From CAKZNE01 sp963976435 (lineage in GTDB: Bacteria; Bacteroidota; Bacteroidia; Flavobacteriales; Schleiferiaceae), in the NCBI GenBank assembly GCA_963976435.1, contig CAXBKQ010000005.1, positions 62,001-126,000 on the forward strand: 64,000 nucleotides of DNA, given 5' to 3'. Positions 1 to 9,400 of this stretch are shown piece after piece. The position numbers and the translations under genes are program-made. Numbering within the stretch: the first letter of the stretch is position 1; each line of letters begins with the position of its first letter. The notes under the pieces are model-generated. The model was not told where the DNA came from, ran no database searches, and saw only the letters and a list, made by a program, of their open reading frames with translations.

Positions 1-2
1 AC

Positions 3-143
3 AATGGGAAGTTTATGATCAATCAAATGGTATTAAGAGGTGCATCCATTGCCACTCCAAAAGGACATAGCCGAAAAACCTACAGAAATTTTTTTCACCC
101 CAATCTCAGATGGCAATTTACAGGACTAAGACTAGCTAAATAG
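3..143 (+). CDS. egtB: EgtB-type ergothioneine synthase, C-terminal end (partial)
   Basis: Only the last 46 codons are inside the window, with the TAG stop at 141-143. The fragment reads NGKFMINQMVLRGAS, then ATPKGHSRKTYRNFF and a W-Q-F-T-G-LR-LA tail. This is the usual end of the formylglycine-generating-enzyme-like (FGE-sulfatase) domain of EgtB, the iron-dependent enzyme that joins hercynine to a thiol donor and inserts sulfur. The stop lies 11 bases before the egtD start, so the two genes probably form one transcript. The iron-binding N-terminal DinB-like domain is outside the window, so the substrate type (cysteine or gamma-glutamylcysteine) cannot be judged. The call rests on this short tail plus the egtD neighbour. 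Confidence 0.82.
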   Translation, partial: NGKFMINQMVLRGASIATPKGHSRKTYRNFFHPNLRWQFTGLRLAK

Positions 144-154
144 CGACAAAACAA

Positions 155-1120
155 ATGAAAAGCGATTCAATTATTGACCAATTTGCATTAGATGTAGATA
201 AGGGCTTAAGTGAAAAACCAAAAAATTTATCCTCCAAATATTTTTACGATGTAAAGGGTGATCAAATTTTTCAGCAAATAATGAGGATGCCCGAGTATTA
301 CCTCACCAGGAGTGAATTTGAAATTTTTGAATCTCAAAAGCAAGAAATTCTAGATTCTATTCGCGGTGAAAAGTTCAATCTTGTAGAATTGGGCGCTGGG
401 GATGGATTAAAAACAAAAATTCTAATAGAGCATTTTCTTAAGGAAAAAGTAGAATTTGAATATTTTCCCATAGACATCTCTGCAGATGTTTTGGAACAAT
501 TGAAAAAGGACTTGAGTAAAAATTTTCTGGAATTGAAGGTGAATTGTTTAAACTATGAATATTTCAAAGCCTTAGAAAAACTCAATGAAATGGATAGCTC
601 CCCTAAGGTTCTACTTTTTTTGGGAGGAAATATTGGCAATTTTTCAAATCAGCAAGCGCTGAGTTTTTATTCTCAATTAGCTCAAATTCTAAATCCAAAG
701 GACAGCCTAATAAGCGGAATAGATTTAAAGAAAAATCCCAGAATAATTCTGGAGGCCTATAATGATAAAGCCGGAATTACCAGAGCTTTTAATATGAACC
801 TATTGGAGAGAATGAACCGCGAGCTTGGCGCCAATTTTATAATAAGCCAGTTTGATCATTACCCAAGTTATGACCCAAAAACAGGCGAAGCCCAAAGCTA
901 TATCGTAAGTAAAATGGATCAAAGTGTTGAAATTAAATCGCTGGCTAAGACATTTCATTTTGAAGCTTGGGAAACTATTCAGGTGGAGATTTCCAAAAAA
1001 TATCATCCTGAAGAAATCAGTGAACTAGCCCAAAAGAGTGGTTTTGAAATGATAAAAAACTTTAGCGATAGTAAATCATATTTTGTGGATAGCCTATGGA
1101 GAAGGAAGACTAGCCCGTAA
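155..1120 (+). CDS. egtD: L-histidine N(alpha)-methyltransferase
   Basis: Predicted SAM-dependent enzyme that trimethylates histidine to hercynine, the first step of ergothioneine synthesis, in the cytoplasm. At 321 residues it has the family's normal length. The N-terminal signature (KYFYDVKGDQIFQQI, then PEYYLTRSE) and the SAM-binding loop ELGAGDGLKT at about residues 78-87 are clear, as is FLGGNIGNF at about 156. The C-terminal part carries the YDPKTGEAQSYIVS and FHFEAWETI segments of the histidine-binding domain. The ATG at 155 follows the egtB stop by 11 bases, supporting an egtBD pair. I see no egtA, egtC or egtE in the window. Confidence 0.93.
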   Translation: MKSDSIIDQFALDVDKGLSEKPKNLSSKYFYDVKGDQIFQQIMRMPEYYLTRSEFEIFESQKQEILDSIRGEKFNLVELGAGDGLKTKILIEHFLKEKVEFEYFPIDISADVLEQLKKDLSKNFLELKVNCLNYEYFKALEKLNEMDSSPKVLLFLGGNIGNFSNQQALSFYSQLAQILNPKDSLISGIDLKKNPRIILEAYNDKAGITRAFNMNLLERMNRELGANFIISQFDHYPSYDPKTGEAQSYIVSKMDQSVEIKSLAKTFHFEAWETIQVEISKKYHPEEISELAQKSGFEMIKNFSDSKSYFVDSLWRRKTSP

Positions 1121-1175
1121 AAAAACAGAAAAGAATTTTGCCAAAAGTCCATAAAGGAATTTGTTAAATTCGCCC

Positions 1176-1961
1176 ATGCAAAAATCACTTCCTTATATAA
1201 TGCACATTCCTAAAACGGCAGGTTTAAGTTTGCAGGGAATTGTAAGAAGAAGATATAAAAAGGAGGAAGAACGCGCTTTAATTTATTCTCAAAAAGACAA
1301 TGAAGAGGGATTTGAAGATAGGTCAAGTTTAAAGGTGGTAATGGGGCATTTCCGATATGGTATGCACCGTTTTTCTTCAAGACCTCATATATATCATACC
1401 TATTTAAGAGATCCCCTTCAGCATATTATCTCCCATTATCAATACACTTTTGATCATCCTGAAAAATTTGAATTCTTACCCAAAGGCTTAGAAAATATTA
1501 TAGACTTTGCCAATTGTAAATATGGAAACAATCTCCAAACCCGATTTATTTCTGGTATTGAAGATCTTTCTAAAGATCCAAAAGCTAGTTTGCAAAAGGC
1601 CAAGGAAAATTTGCTTAAAGAATTTGATATTATTGGCCTAACCGAAGAGTTTGATAAATCTCTAATTCTCCTTGGTAAAGCCATGGGCTGGAAAATCATT
1701 TACTATCTTAAAAAAAATAAAGGACAAAGACGCGAAAAGGTTGCTCCACCTACTCTGGAGGAGATCCAGAAACTAAGGGAAATATTAAAATACGATATTG
1801 AATTATACGAGTTTGCAAAGATGCTATTCCGTGCCCAAATGGATAAAAACGAATGGGTATTTGCAAAAGAAAAGTCCTTTAAATTTTGGAATCCTATTTA
1901 TCAAAAACTAAATCCTACTTATATTCAGCTTAAGCTTTTTCTTGGACTTGCGAAGAGGTAA
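1176..1961 (+). CDS. sulfotransferase-family protein
   Basis: A 261-residue protein with the HIPKTAGLSLQ motif at residues 10-20, which matches the 5'-phosphosulfate-binding loop of PAPS-dependent sulfotransferases of the membrane/HNK-1/heparan type. A later TYLRDPLQHIISHYQY segment corresponds to the 3'-phosphate-binding RDP-x-H-Y-x-Y region. The substrate is unknown; a glycan is the usual guess for this family. An in-frame TTG at 1161 exists, but the ATG at 1176 places the PAPS loop at the normal distance from the N-terminus and is preferred. The 3' end overlaps the convergent symporter gene by 32 bases. No obvious biosynthetic partner is adjacent. Confidence 0.8.
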   Translation: MQKSLPYIMHIPKTAGLSLQGIVRRRYKKEEERALIYSQKDNEEGFEDRSSLKVVMGHFRYGMHRFSSRPHIYHTYLRDPLQHIISHYQYTFDHPEKFEFLPKGLENIIDFANCKYGNNLQTRFISGIEDLSKDPKASLQKAKENLLKEFDIIGLTEEFDKSLILLGKAMGWKIIYYLKKNKGQRREKVAPPTLEEIQKLREILKYDIELYEFAKMLFRAQMDKNEWVFAKEKSFKFWNPIYQKLNPTYIQLKLFLGLAKR

Positions 1962-3657
1962 ACAAGCTCATTAACAGGGAAATCAAGATTACCAAAACAC
2001 TTCCTATCACATTATACCATAAATACTCCACTTCAAATTGATTGAAGAATGGGATATTGTATACTCTTCCAAAATGCAGCATTAACACAAAGGCTTCTGC
2101 AATAAGTGCACTCCAGAAAATGGCGTTTCCCCTCACCCATTTGATAAAAAAAGCTACAAGGAAAATTCCCAATATCGTTCCATAAAACAAGGAACCCAGG
2201 AGGTTTACCATTTCTATTAAATTGTCAAATAGATTTGCAACCAAAGCGAAACTAATCGCTAAGCAGCCCCATAAAACTGTGAACAGTTTACTTGCTCTTA
2301 ATTGTTGCTTTTCATTGTTTTCCTTTTTGCTTAATCTATTGTAAAAATCTACAAAAGTGGTGGTAGCCAAGGCATTCAATTCTCCAGCTGTAGACGACAT
2401 AGCGGCAGAAAAAATTAAAGCAATGATCAGCCCTATTACCCCTATTGGCAGAAAATCCATTACAAAATTTAGGAATACATAGTTCGTGTCTTTAACCTTG
2501 AAATTTGGATCGGCTTCCAATAATAAATCTTTGACCTCATTCCGAATTTGAACATCCTTTTCTAAGGATTCCCTAAATCCTTCTTTTAAGGCCACTAATT
2601 TATCAGGAGCCTCATCCAATCCATCATTTAAGGCCTGTCTCCTTTGTTGAATTTCGGCGTAGTTTGCTGTGTGATTTGCTTCTAACTGAGTAATTGCCTC
2701 CTTGTATTCTGATTGTTTGAGGCCATCAATGGCTGTTTTATTGAAAAATACCGGAGGCTTGATATATAGATAAAATATGAAAACTAATACTCCAGTAAAA
2801 AGGATAAATAACTGCATTGGGATTTTCAAACTGGCATTAAACATTAATCCCAATCTACTTTCCTTAATATTTTTACCGGTAAGATAGCGCTGCACCTGAC
2901 TCTGATCTGTTCCAAAATAGGAAAGTGCAAGAAAAAGTCCGCCTGTTAATCCAGACCAAACGGTATATCTTTCATTTAAATCAAAATTAAAATCCAGAAT
3001 TTCCATTCTCCCTGCTGTTCCTGCTAATTTTAATGCGGAACTAAAATCTGTGAATTGCGAAATTTTATAAACTAAAATTCCAAAAGCCAAACCCATACCC
3101 AAAAGTATTACGGCCATTTGCCATTTTTGAGTTAAACTAACCGCCTTAGTTCCTCCACTAACGGTGTATATAATCACCAATACTCCCACAAAAATATTGG
3201 TGAAATCTAAATCCCAACCCAAGATGGTAGAAAGGATTATAGCCGGCGCAAATATGGTGAGACCTGCTGCCAAGCCTCTTTGAACTAAAAATAAAAATGC
3301 AGCCAGCAACCTTGTTTTTAGGTCGAAGCGTTTTTCCAAATATTCATAGGCTGTAAAAACCTTTAGTCGATAATAAATAGGAATAATAAAGGCGGAAATA
3401 ATAATTAAGGCTAGGGGAAGGCCGAAGTAAAACTGTACGAATTTAAGCCCCTTTTCATAGCCTAAACCTGGAGCGCTAAGAAAGGTAATGGCACTAGCTT
3501 GTGTAGCCATTACAGAAAGGCCAATGGTAAACCAGTTCATTTCATTCCCACCTCTTAAATAATCATTTAAACCCTGGTTCTGTCTCGTTTTCCAAGTGCC
3601 GTAAGCCACAATGGCAAAGAGGGTGCTAAATAATACTATCCAATCTGTTATACTCAT
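1930..3657 (-). CDS. sodium:solute symporter (SSS family) with hydrophilic insert
   Basis: A 575-residue multi-pass inner-membrane protein of the SSS (SLC5) family, expected to import a solute with Na+. The N-terminus has TRQNQGLNDYLRGGNEMNWF and then QASAITFLSAPGLGYEKG, the typical first helices; AMSSTAGELNALATT is the later conserved helix. About 90 mostly charged residues (roughly 312-400, including QLEANHTANYAEI and LVALKEGF) separate two helices and are absent from compact SSS members. It is the last gene of a minus-strand operon: its ATG lies one base after the TAA of a 36-codon gene. Its stop lies inside the 3' end of the sulfotransferase gene. The substrate cannot be read from sequence; the co-transcribed PIG-L deacetylase suggests an amino-sugar or deacetylated product (inference). 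Confidence 0.92.
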   Translation of the reverse strand: MSITDWIVLFSTLFAIVAYGTWKTRQNQGLNDYLRGGNEMNWFTIGLSVMATQASAITFLSAPGLGYEKGLKFVQFYFGLPLALIIISAFIIPIYYRLKVFTAYEYLEKRFDLKTRLLAAFLFLVQRGLAAGLTIFAPAIILSTILGWDLDFTNIFVGVLVIIYTVSGGTKAVSLTQKWQMAVILLGMGLAFGILVYKISQFTDFSSALKLAGTAGRMEILDFNFDLNERYTVWSGLTGGLFLALSYFGTDQSQVQRYLTGKNIKESRLGLMFNASLKIPMQLFILFTGVLVFIFYLYIKPPVFFNKTAIDGLKQSEYKEAITQLEANHTANYAEIQQRRQALNDGLDEAPDKLVALKEGFRESLEKDVQIRNEVKDLLLEADPNFKVKDTNYVFLNFVMDFLPIGVIGLIIALIFSAAMSSTAGELNALATTTFVDFYNRLSKKENNEKQQLRASKLFTVLWGCLAISFALVANLFDNLIEMVNLLGSLFYGTILGIFLVAFFIKWVRGNAIFWSALIAEAFVLMLHFGRVYNIPFFNQFEVEYLWYNVIGSVLVILISLLMSLFTSSQVQEKA

Positions 3658-3658
3658 A

Positions 3659-3769
3659 TTAGCGATAGTATTGACTAATGAAATAGAATAGAATAAGCTG
3701 GAATAACAAAATCCCCATTACTAGCAAATAAAGCTGATTCCAACTTTTAAAAAATGGCTTTTTACTCAT
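3659..3769 (-). CDS. 36-residue single-pass membrane microprotein
   Basis: This reading frame encodes MSKKPFFKSWNQLYLLVMG followed by a hydrophobic run (ILLFQLILFYFI) and the polar end SQYYR. That is one transmembrane segment with a basic N-terminus, so the N-terminus is probably cytoplasmic. Its ATG overlaps the end of the PIG-L gene by eight bases (ATGAGTAA), and its TAA is followed after one base by the symporter ATG (TAATATG). This exact packing between two co-directional genes is the main evidence that it is real. No known family is recognised. It could be an accessory subunit of the symporter (inference). Confidence 0.72.
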   Translation of the reverse strand: MSKKPFFKSWNQLYLLVMGILLFQLILFYFISQYYR

Positions 3770-6224
3770 CTATGGATTGACTAGAATAACTAATTAGATT
3801 GGCTAATAACCTATAGGCCCCTGGAACTCCTGCTGGTAATTCTCTAAAAAATGAAATCCCCGTATACATAAATGCTCCTTTTCCATAATTTCCAACAATC
3901 AACCCACCTTTTCTCATAGGTTCTCCTTTATCTGCCCAACCGATAGGTGCATCATATTCATCTGCCCAAGTGCCGGCAAAATATAGTCCTCTTTCCTGTA
4001 CCCAGCCTGCAAAATCTCTCAAATCAATTTTATTGGGATAGTTCAATGTAGGGTGATCTTCAATAAGGAAATTGGCCCTGGCTAGCTCTTCCGTTACTCT
4101 TTCTCGGCTGAGTTTAAAAGGATAGGGTCCTATATCCAAAGATAATAGATCCCTAGATCTTGTATTATACTGAACAATATAATTCCCTCCATTTTTTACA
4201 TAAGCCATTAATTCATCCTTTACAGAAGGCAACCATTTTTCTGTATTATAAGCCCTTATTCCAGCAACAATAGCTTGGTATTTAGAAAGATCTGTGTTTT
4301 TTATTTTCTCCTGGTCCAAAATTTCAACACGATAGCCCATTAATTCAATTGCTTCAGAAACCTTATCGCCTGCACCAGGAATATATCCTACCAAATCCCC
4401 CTCTTTTTTTAATCTAATTTTTACCAATTTAGGACTTAGCTCTTCGAATACTATCCTTTTTTCAATATGGGAATAATCAATCTCATTCAAACTTCTAGCA
4501 GGTTTGGAATCTACGGAGATTTTAAGATTGGTTTTATAGCTTTCCTCAGTCGCTTTTATACTAATGGATTGCTGAACAAGCTGATCTTTTTCACCTTTAA
4601 TTTTAAGGAAAGATGGGCTAATATCCCAACCTTCAGCCTCTAAGTTTAGATGTACTTCTTTGTCTTCAAAAAATCTAAAAGTCAAATTGAGCCTTTGTTC
4701 CTGCTTATTAGTAAAGATGATATTCTCCTGATCTGAAGAAACTACAACTGCGGGAACGATAACAACAGGTCTTATGATTTCACCTTCCACCCGATCTGAA
4801 AATTTATAGTTTAGAGGGACATTAATCTCCAAATCATGCCCCATAATGCTGAGCCTAATTTTTGCACTTAATGCAGGGTCATTTTCGGGTTTGCCAATAT
4901 TGTCTACCTCTCTTATCTCATAAATATTAACATATCTAGCTCTTAGCCAATAGGGCTGAGAATTGGCATTACTGCAAATAAAACTCAGCTTTTCGGTATT
5001 ACTTTTATTAGCTACTAAGGAGATGTCTAGTTTTTTATCAAGCTTTGCTATTTGTACATTTTTCACTTTTACCTCAGCTTTCAAATTTTTACGCAATAGA
5101 AATTCAAGTTTAGCCTCAGCAGGAGCGCCATCGCTTAAAAATTCTGAATCTGACAAAGCCTCAATATGTAATCCTAAACATTGAGCAATGATGCTATTCA
5201 ATTTCGAAGCAAAATATTCCCTTTGGCTTTCTTGATTAATAGAAACAGATAATTCCCTAAGCTTTAAAAGGTCTTCTACAGATTCTTCAGGGTGAAGAGG
5301 ATCAAAATTTTCAATTATTCGTTTTAATTCTTTATCTCCTTTTGCAAAGCCAAACCTCTCCCATTTGGATGAAATTCCATCAAACAATCCATTTTTTGCC
5401 TTCTCACCATCCAAGTATTGCAAATATTCTACTTGTTCGCCGCGTGCTACAGAAACACCAAAACCTTGACTTTTATGCTGTGTTCTACTTAAAGAAGCCA
5501 ATTCATTATAAGATGTTCCTTGAAGAGAATTATATCCCCCTACTTCAAGGGAAATATATTCATCAGAATTTTCAACCAGGCTATCTAAATTTTCATTGCC
5601 CCACCATTTGCTGGTATTCCAATAGATTCTTTTGGCCTGCCAAGTATCCGTAAAAGCTAATTGCTCTGGGAAGGCTTCCTTATCTGCAGCCATATTAAAG
5701 GCCTTAATACCAAGAATTGCAGAGGCTGTATGATGACCATGGCCACCTCGTTTATCTGGAGGGAATCGGGTTATTATTACATCAGGACGAAATTTTCTTA
5801 GCATCCAAACCACATCTTTTAGAATAATATCATCGGCCCATTTTTCGAGAGTTTCATCAGAAGTTTTGGAATATCCAAAATCTACGGCTCTGGTAAAAAA
5901 CTGATTTCCACCGTCAATTTTTCTGGCTTGCATTAATTCTTGAGTACGCAAAACCCCAAGCTTAGCGCCTAGTTCAGTACCAATTAAATTTTGCCCTCCA
6001 TCACCACGAGTTAATGATAAATATGCTGTTTTTGCCCCAACACCATTGGTAAGCCAAGAAATCATCCTTGTATTTTCATCATCCGGGTGGGCAGCTAAAT
6101 AAAGAACCGTTGAACTATTTTGAAGTTTATTTAATTCATGCAAGATCTCGGAAGAACTCATTTGATCTTGCGCCTTTAAAAAGAATAATGGAAGTAGTAC
6201 TAAAACAAATATTTTGAACTTCAT
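3762..6224 (-). CDS. large secreted PIG-L/LmbE-family deacetylase
   Basis: An 820-residue exported protein with signal peptide MKFKIFVLVLLPLFFLKAQ. The zinc-dependent deacetylase domain follows: AAHPDDEN at residues 44-51 and RGGHGHHTAS near 158 supply the conserved His and Asp residues of the LmbE/PIG-L N-acetyl-sugar deacetylases. The long middle part is beta-rich. The C-terminal 200 residues (AIVAGIRAYN, then YVKNGGNYIVQYNT and GKGAFMYTGISFFRELP) resemble a ThuA/glutamine-amidotransferase-like fold. Family members that act on small thiols are about 230 residues long, so bacillithiol synthesis is unlikely. It heads an operon with the microprotein and the symporter, which suggests periplasmic trimming of an acetylated sugar followed by uptake (inference). 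Confidence 0.85.
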   Translation of the reverse strand: MKFKIFVLVLLPLFFLKAQDQMSSSEILHELNKLQNSSTVLYLAAHPDDENTRMISWLTNGVGAKTAYLSLTRGDGGQNLIGTELGAKLGVLRTQELMQARKIDGGNQFFTRAVDFGYSKTSDETLEKWADDIILKDVVWMLRKFRPDVIITRFPPDKRGGHGHHTASAILGIKAFNMAADKEAFPEQLAFTDTWQAKRIYWNTSKWWGNENLDSLVENSDEYISLEVGGYNSLQGTSYNELASLSRTQHKSQGFGVSVARGEQVEYLQYLDGEKAKNGLFDGISSKWERFGFAKGDKELKRIIENFDPLHPEESVEDLLKLRELSVSINQESQREYFASKLNSIIAQCLGLHIEALSDSEFLSDGAPAEAKLEFLLRKNLKAEVKVKNVQIAKLDKKLDISLVANKSNTEKLSFICSNANSQPYWLRARYVNIYEIREVDNIGKPENDPALSAKIRLSIMGHDLEINVPLNYKFSDRVEGEIIRPVVIVPAVVVSSDQENIIFTNKQEQRLNLTFRFFEDKEVHLNLEAEGWDISPSFLKIKGEKDQLVQQSISIKATEESYKTNLKISVDSKPARSLNEIDYSHIEKRIVFEELSPKLVKIRLKKEGDLVGYIPGAGDKVSEAIELMGYRVEILDQEKIKNTDLSKYQAIVAGIRAYNTEKWLPSVKDELMAYVKNGGNYIVQYNTRSRDLLSLDIGPYPFKLSRERVTEELARANFLIEDHPTLNYPNKIDLRDFAGWVQERGLYFAGTWADEYDAPIGWADKGEPMRKGGLIVGNYGKGAFMYTGISFFRELPAGVPGAYRLLANLISYSSQSIDE

Positions 6225-6252
6225 CTTTTGAACTTATTTAGATTTCGTTTGC

Positions 6253-6260
6253 CAAAAATA
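6253..6260 (-). promoter_or_regulatory. -7 box candidate for PIG-L operon
   Basis: Read on the minus strand this is TATTTTTG, a full match to the Bacteroidota TAnnTTTG element, about 28 bases before the start codon of the PIG-L gene. No clear TTG -33 element lies at the standard distance. Confidence 0.4.
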
Positions 6261-6402
6261 GGAATCCATTTTAGTGAAGCATCAGGAAATTTTGAAATCT
6301 ATTTTTTGCCTTATAAACAAAGTCTATTAACAAATGTTAGACAAAAGACATCAATTCATCAAAAGGTATTAACTTTATAGCCCTAAAAATTAATTGCTAC
6401 AT

Positions 6403-9400
6403 ATGAAAAAATGCATACAGTTCCTTGCCCTTATTGCCTTTGCCACTGTGGTATATGGACAGTCTGAGCAGAAAGTACTTCTCAAAAATCACAGTATTTC
6501 TATCGACAATACTTTAAAGGAAGGTATTAAAGCAAGCAATATTGAACAAAATCAGGATTTTATTTACCGTATTGTTCAATTTTCAGACTTTAATAATATC
6601 AGCATAGGAGATAAAACGAGTTCCTATGAAGCTTTAGAATTTATCCCTAAAAATGCTTTATTAATGAAGCTCTCTACCAGGGACAATTCTTTGGAGGCTG
6701 ATTTAAAGTCAAAAGGGGCTATTAGTGCCATAAGTCTAAAAGGGGAATGGAAGCTCTCTAAAAGATTGTACACTGATAATATTCCTGAATGGGCCTATAC
6801 AGATGAAAACAAGGCCATCATTTGGTTGCGATATTATCCGGGATTAGATCATAATTCTGTAGTGAATTCCATAGCGGCGAATTTCTATGTTAGTGGAGAG
6901 AATCAATTGGAAAATTTAATTGAGATCACATTAAACCCCAACGAAATACTTGCTGCTGCGCAACTTCCCTTTGTTTATTATGTTCAGGAAAAAGAAGATC
7001 CCGGGCATCCTGAAAATTATACAGGAAGAACAAATCATAGGGTAAACACTCTTCAATCTGCTTATCCCGGTGCTCCAGATTATGATGGTTCAGGAGTAAT
7101 GGTAGGCCACGGTGATGATGGAAGAATTGGTCCACATATAGATTATACCGGCAGAATGACACAACCTCTCGCTACAGCTTCAACTGGAGATCATGGCGAT
7201 CATGTTGCTGGGACAATTTTCGGTGCTGGAAATTTAGACCCCAAAGGAAGGGGTAATGCTCCAGGAGCCGAAATTTTTTACCAAACCTATCCGGATAATC
7301 TATCCGATGCGGATATTAACTATACCAATAGAAATGTAAGAGTAACCGTTAGTTCCTATTCCAATGGTTGTAATGCTGGCTACACCAATTTTACAAGGCA
7401 AATGGATCAAGATGCTATCGATAATCCTAATTTGATCCATGTTTTTTCAGCTGGAAATAGTGGGACCACAAATTGTGGATATGGGGCAGGAAATAATTGG
7501 GGAAATGTTACTGGTGGTCATAAAATTGCCAAAAACGTTATTGCCGTTGCAAATTTAGATGAATATGATGCTTTATCCTCCTCGAGTTCCAGAGGCCCGG
7601 CAGAAGATGGAAGAATAAAACCAGACGTTGCCGCCGTTGGTTCTGGAGTAATAAGCACCATCGACCCAAATACCTACGGCTCCAAATCAGGGACTTCAAT
7701 GTCATGTCCTGGAGTAGGCGGTATCACTGCTGTCCTATATGAGGCATATCGGGATTTAAATGGTGGCAACGACCCAAAATCTGGATTGCTAAAGGCCATT
7801 ATCATGAATACTTGTGATGACCTTGGAAATCCAGGTCCTGATTTTAGCCATGGTTATGGCCGAGTGAATACGAGAAGAGCTTTCGAAGTTTTAGAGGCTA
7901 GTAATTATATCACCAACAATATAACCAATGGAGCAAGCAAAACGTTTCAAATCCCAGTTCCTTCCAATACTGCTGAAGCAAGAATAATGCTGTATTGGCC
8001 AGACCTTCCAGCCTCCACAATAGCTCAATATGCTTTGGTAAACGATTTAGACATGGAGGTGGATCAAAATGGTACAAATTATAAGCCCTGGATTTTGGAT
8101 CACACACCAAACCAAGCATCTCTTAATGCCAATGCGGTGAGGGGGCTTGATTCTCTAAATAATATTGAACAAGTGACCATAGTAAATCCAGGAAGTGGAG
8201 ATATAACTGTTACTGTTGATGGAAGCAGTATTCCAGGAAGCGCTCAAGAATTTTATATAGTTTATGAATTTGTTAAAGATGAAATTGTAATTACCTACCC
8301 CATGGGTGGAGAAAGTTTTGTTCCTGGAGAAGATGAAGTAATTCGCTGGGATGCCCCGGAAGGAAATACAAACTTCACCCTAGAACATTCAGATGATGGA
8401 GGAAGTACCTGGAATGTGCTGAGCAGTAATATCAATGCTTCAAGAAGGTATTACAATTGGAATAATATTCCTAGCAATATTGGTGGCGACCATAAACTAA
8501 GAATAAGCAGGGGCGGTCAATCTAGTACTAGTCCAGGTGAATTTACTATTGTAAGCACCCCTTCTAATATTTCATTTCCAACAATTTGTCCAGATTCAAT
8601 AACCATAACTTGGAATCTCGTAGGAGGTGCCAATGGTTATATTGTATACCGTTTAGGGTCTATGTATATGGATTCCATTACGAGCACTGTGGCAACCTTT
8701 GCAAAGGTTCCACATAATGTAGGTGCCAATGAATGGTATAGTGTTGCTGCATTAAGCCCAGGAGACGGCCTTGGCCGAAGAGCTATTGCTGTGGAAAAAG
8801 TTGGAAGTGGTATAACAAACTGCCCTTTTGAGGATGATATTAATGTAGCCCAAATACTATCTCCAAGCACAGGCTATATTGCTAGTTGTTTTAATACTCC
8901 AAACAGCCCAGTAACCACAAGGCTGGTTAATAATGGTCAAAACCCTGCATTTAATTTCCAAGTATCCTACAAACTAGACAATGGGATTACAAATACCCAA
9001 ACGGTAACGGATACTATTTTACCAGGAGCATTTTTAGACTACACCTTTACAGGATCCAGTTTAAATTTAAGCACAGGTTCCTCCTATATTCTTTCTGTAT
9101 GGGCAAATTTAAATGATGACGACTATTCTTTAAACGATAGCTTAGCTTCAGAAATTGACATATATAGTAGTCAAACAGTAAACTACCCCTACTCTCAAGA
9201 TTTTGAAAATTTTAGCCAATGTGGTACCGCCAATGATTGTGGAAATACCACTTGTAGTTTAGCTAGTGGCTGGGAAAACCCTGCGAATTTTATTTTTGAT
9301 GATATTGATTGGAGAACAAATAGTGGTGGTACTGCTTCAGGAAGTACAGGCCCCTCGGCAGATCATACTCTCGGTACTTCTGCAGGAAAGTATTTGTATT

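Noticed and set aside
3762..6224. PIG-L protein as the bacillithiol deacetylase BshB
   Set aside because: BshB is about 230 residues and cytoplasmic. This protein is 820 residues, has a signal peptide and is paired with a transporter.
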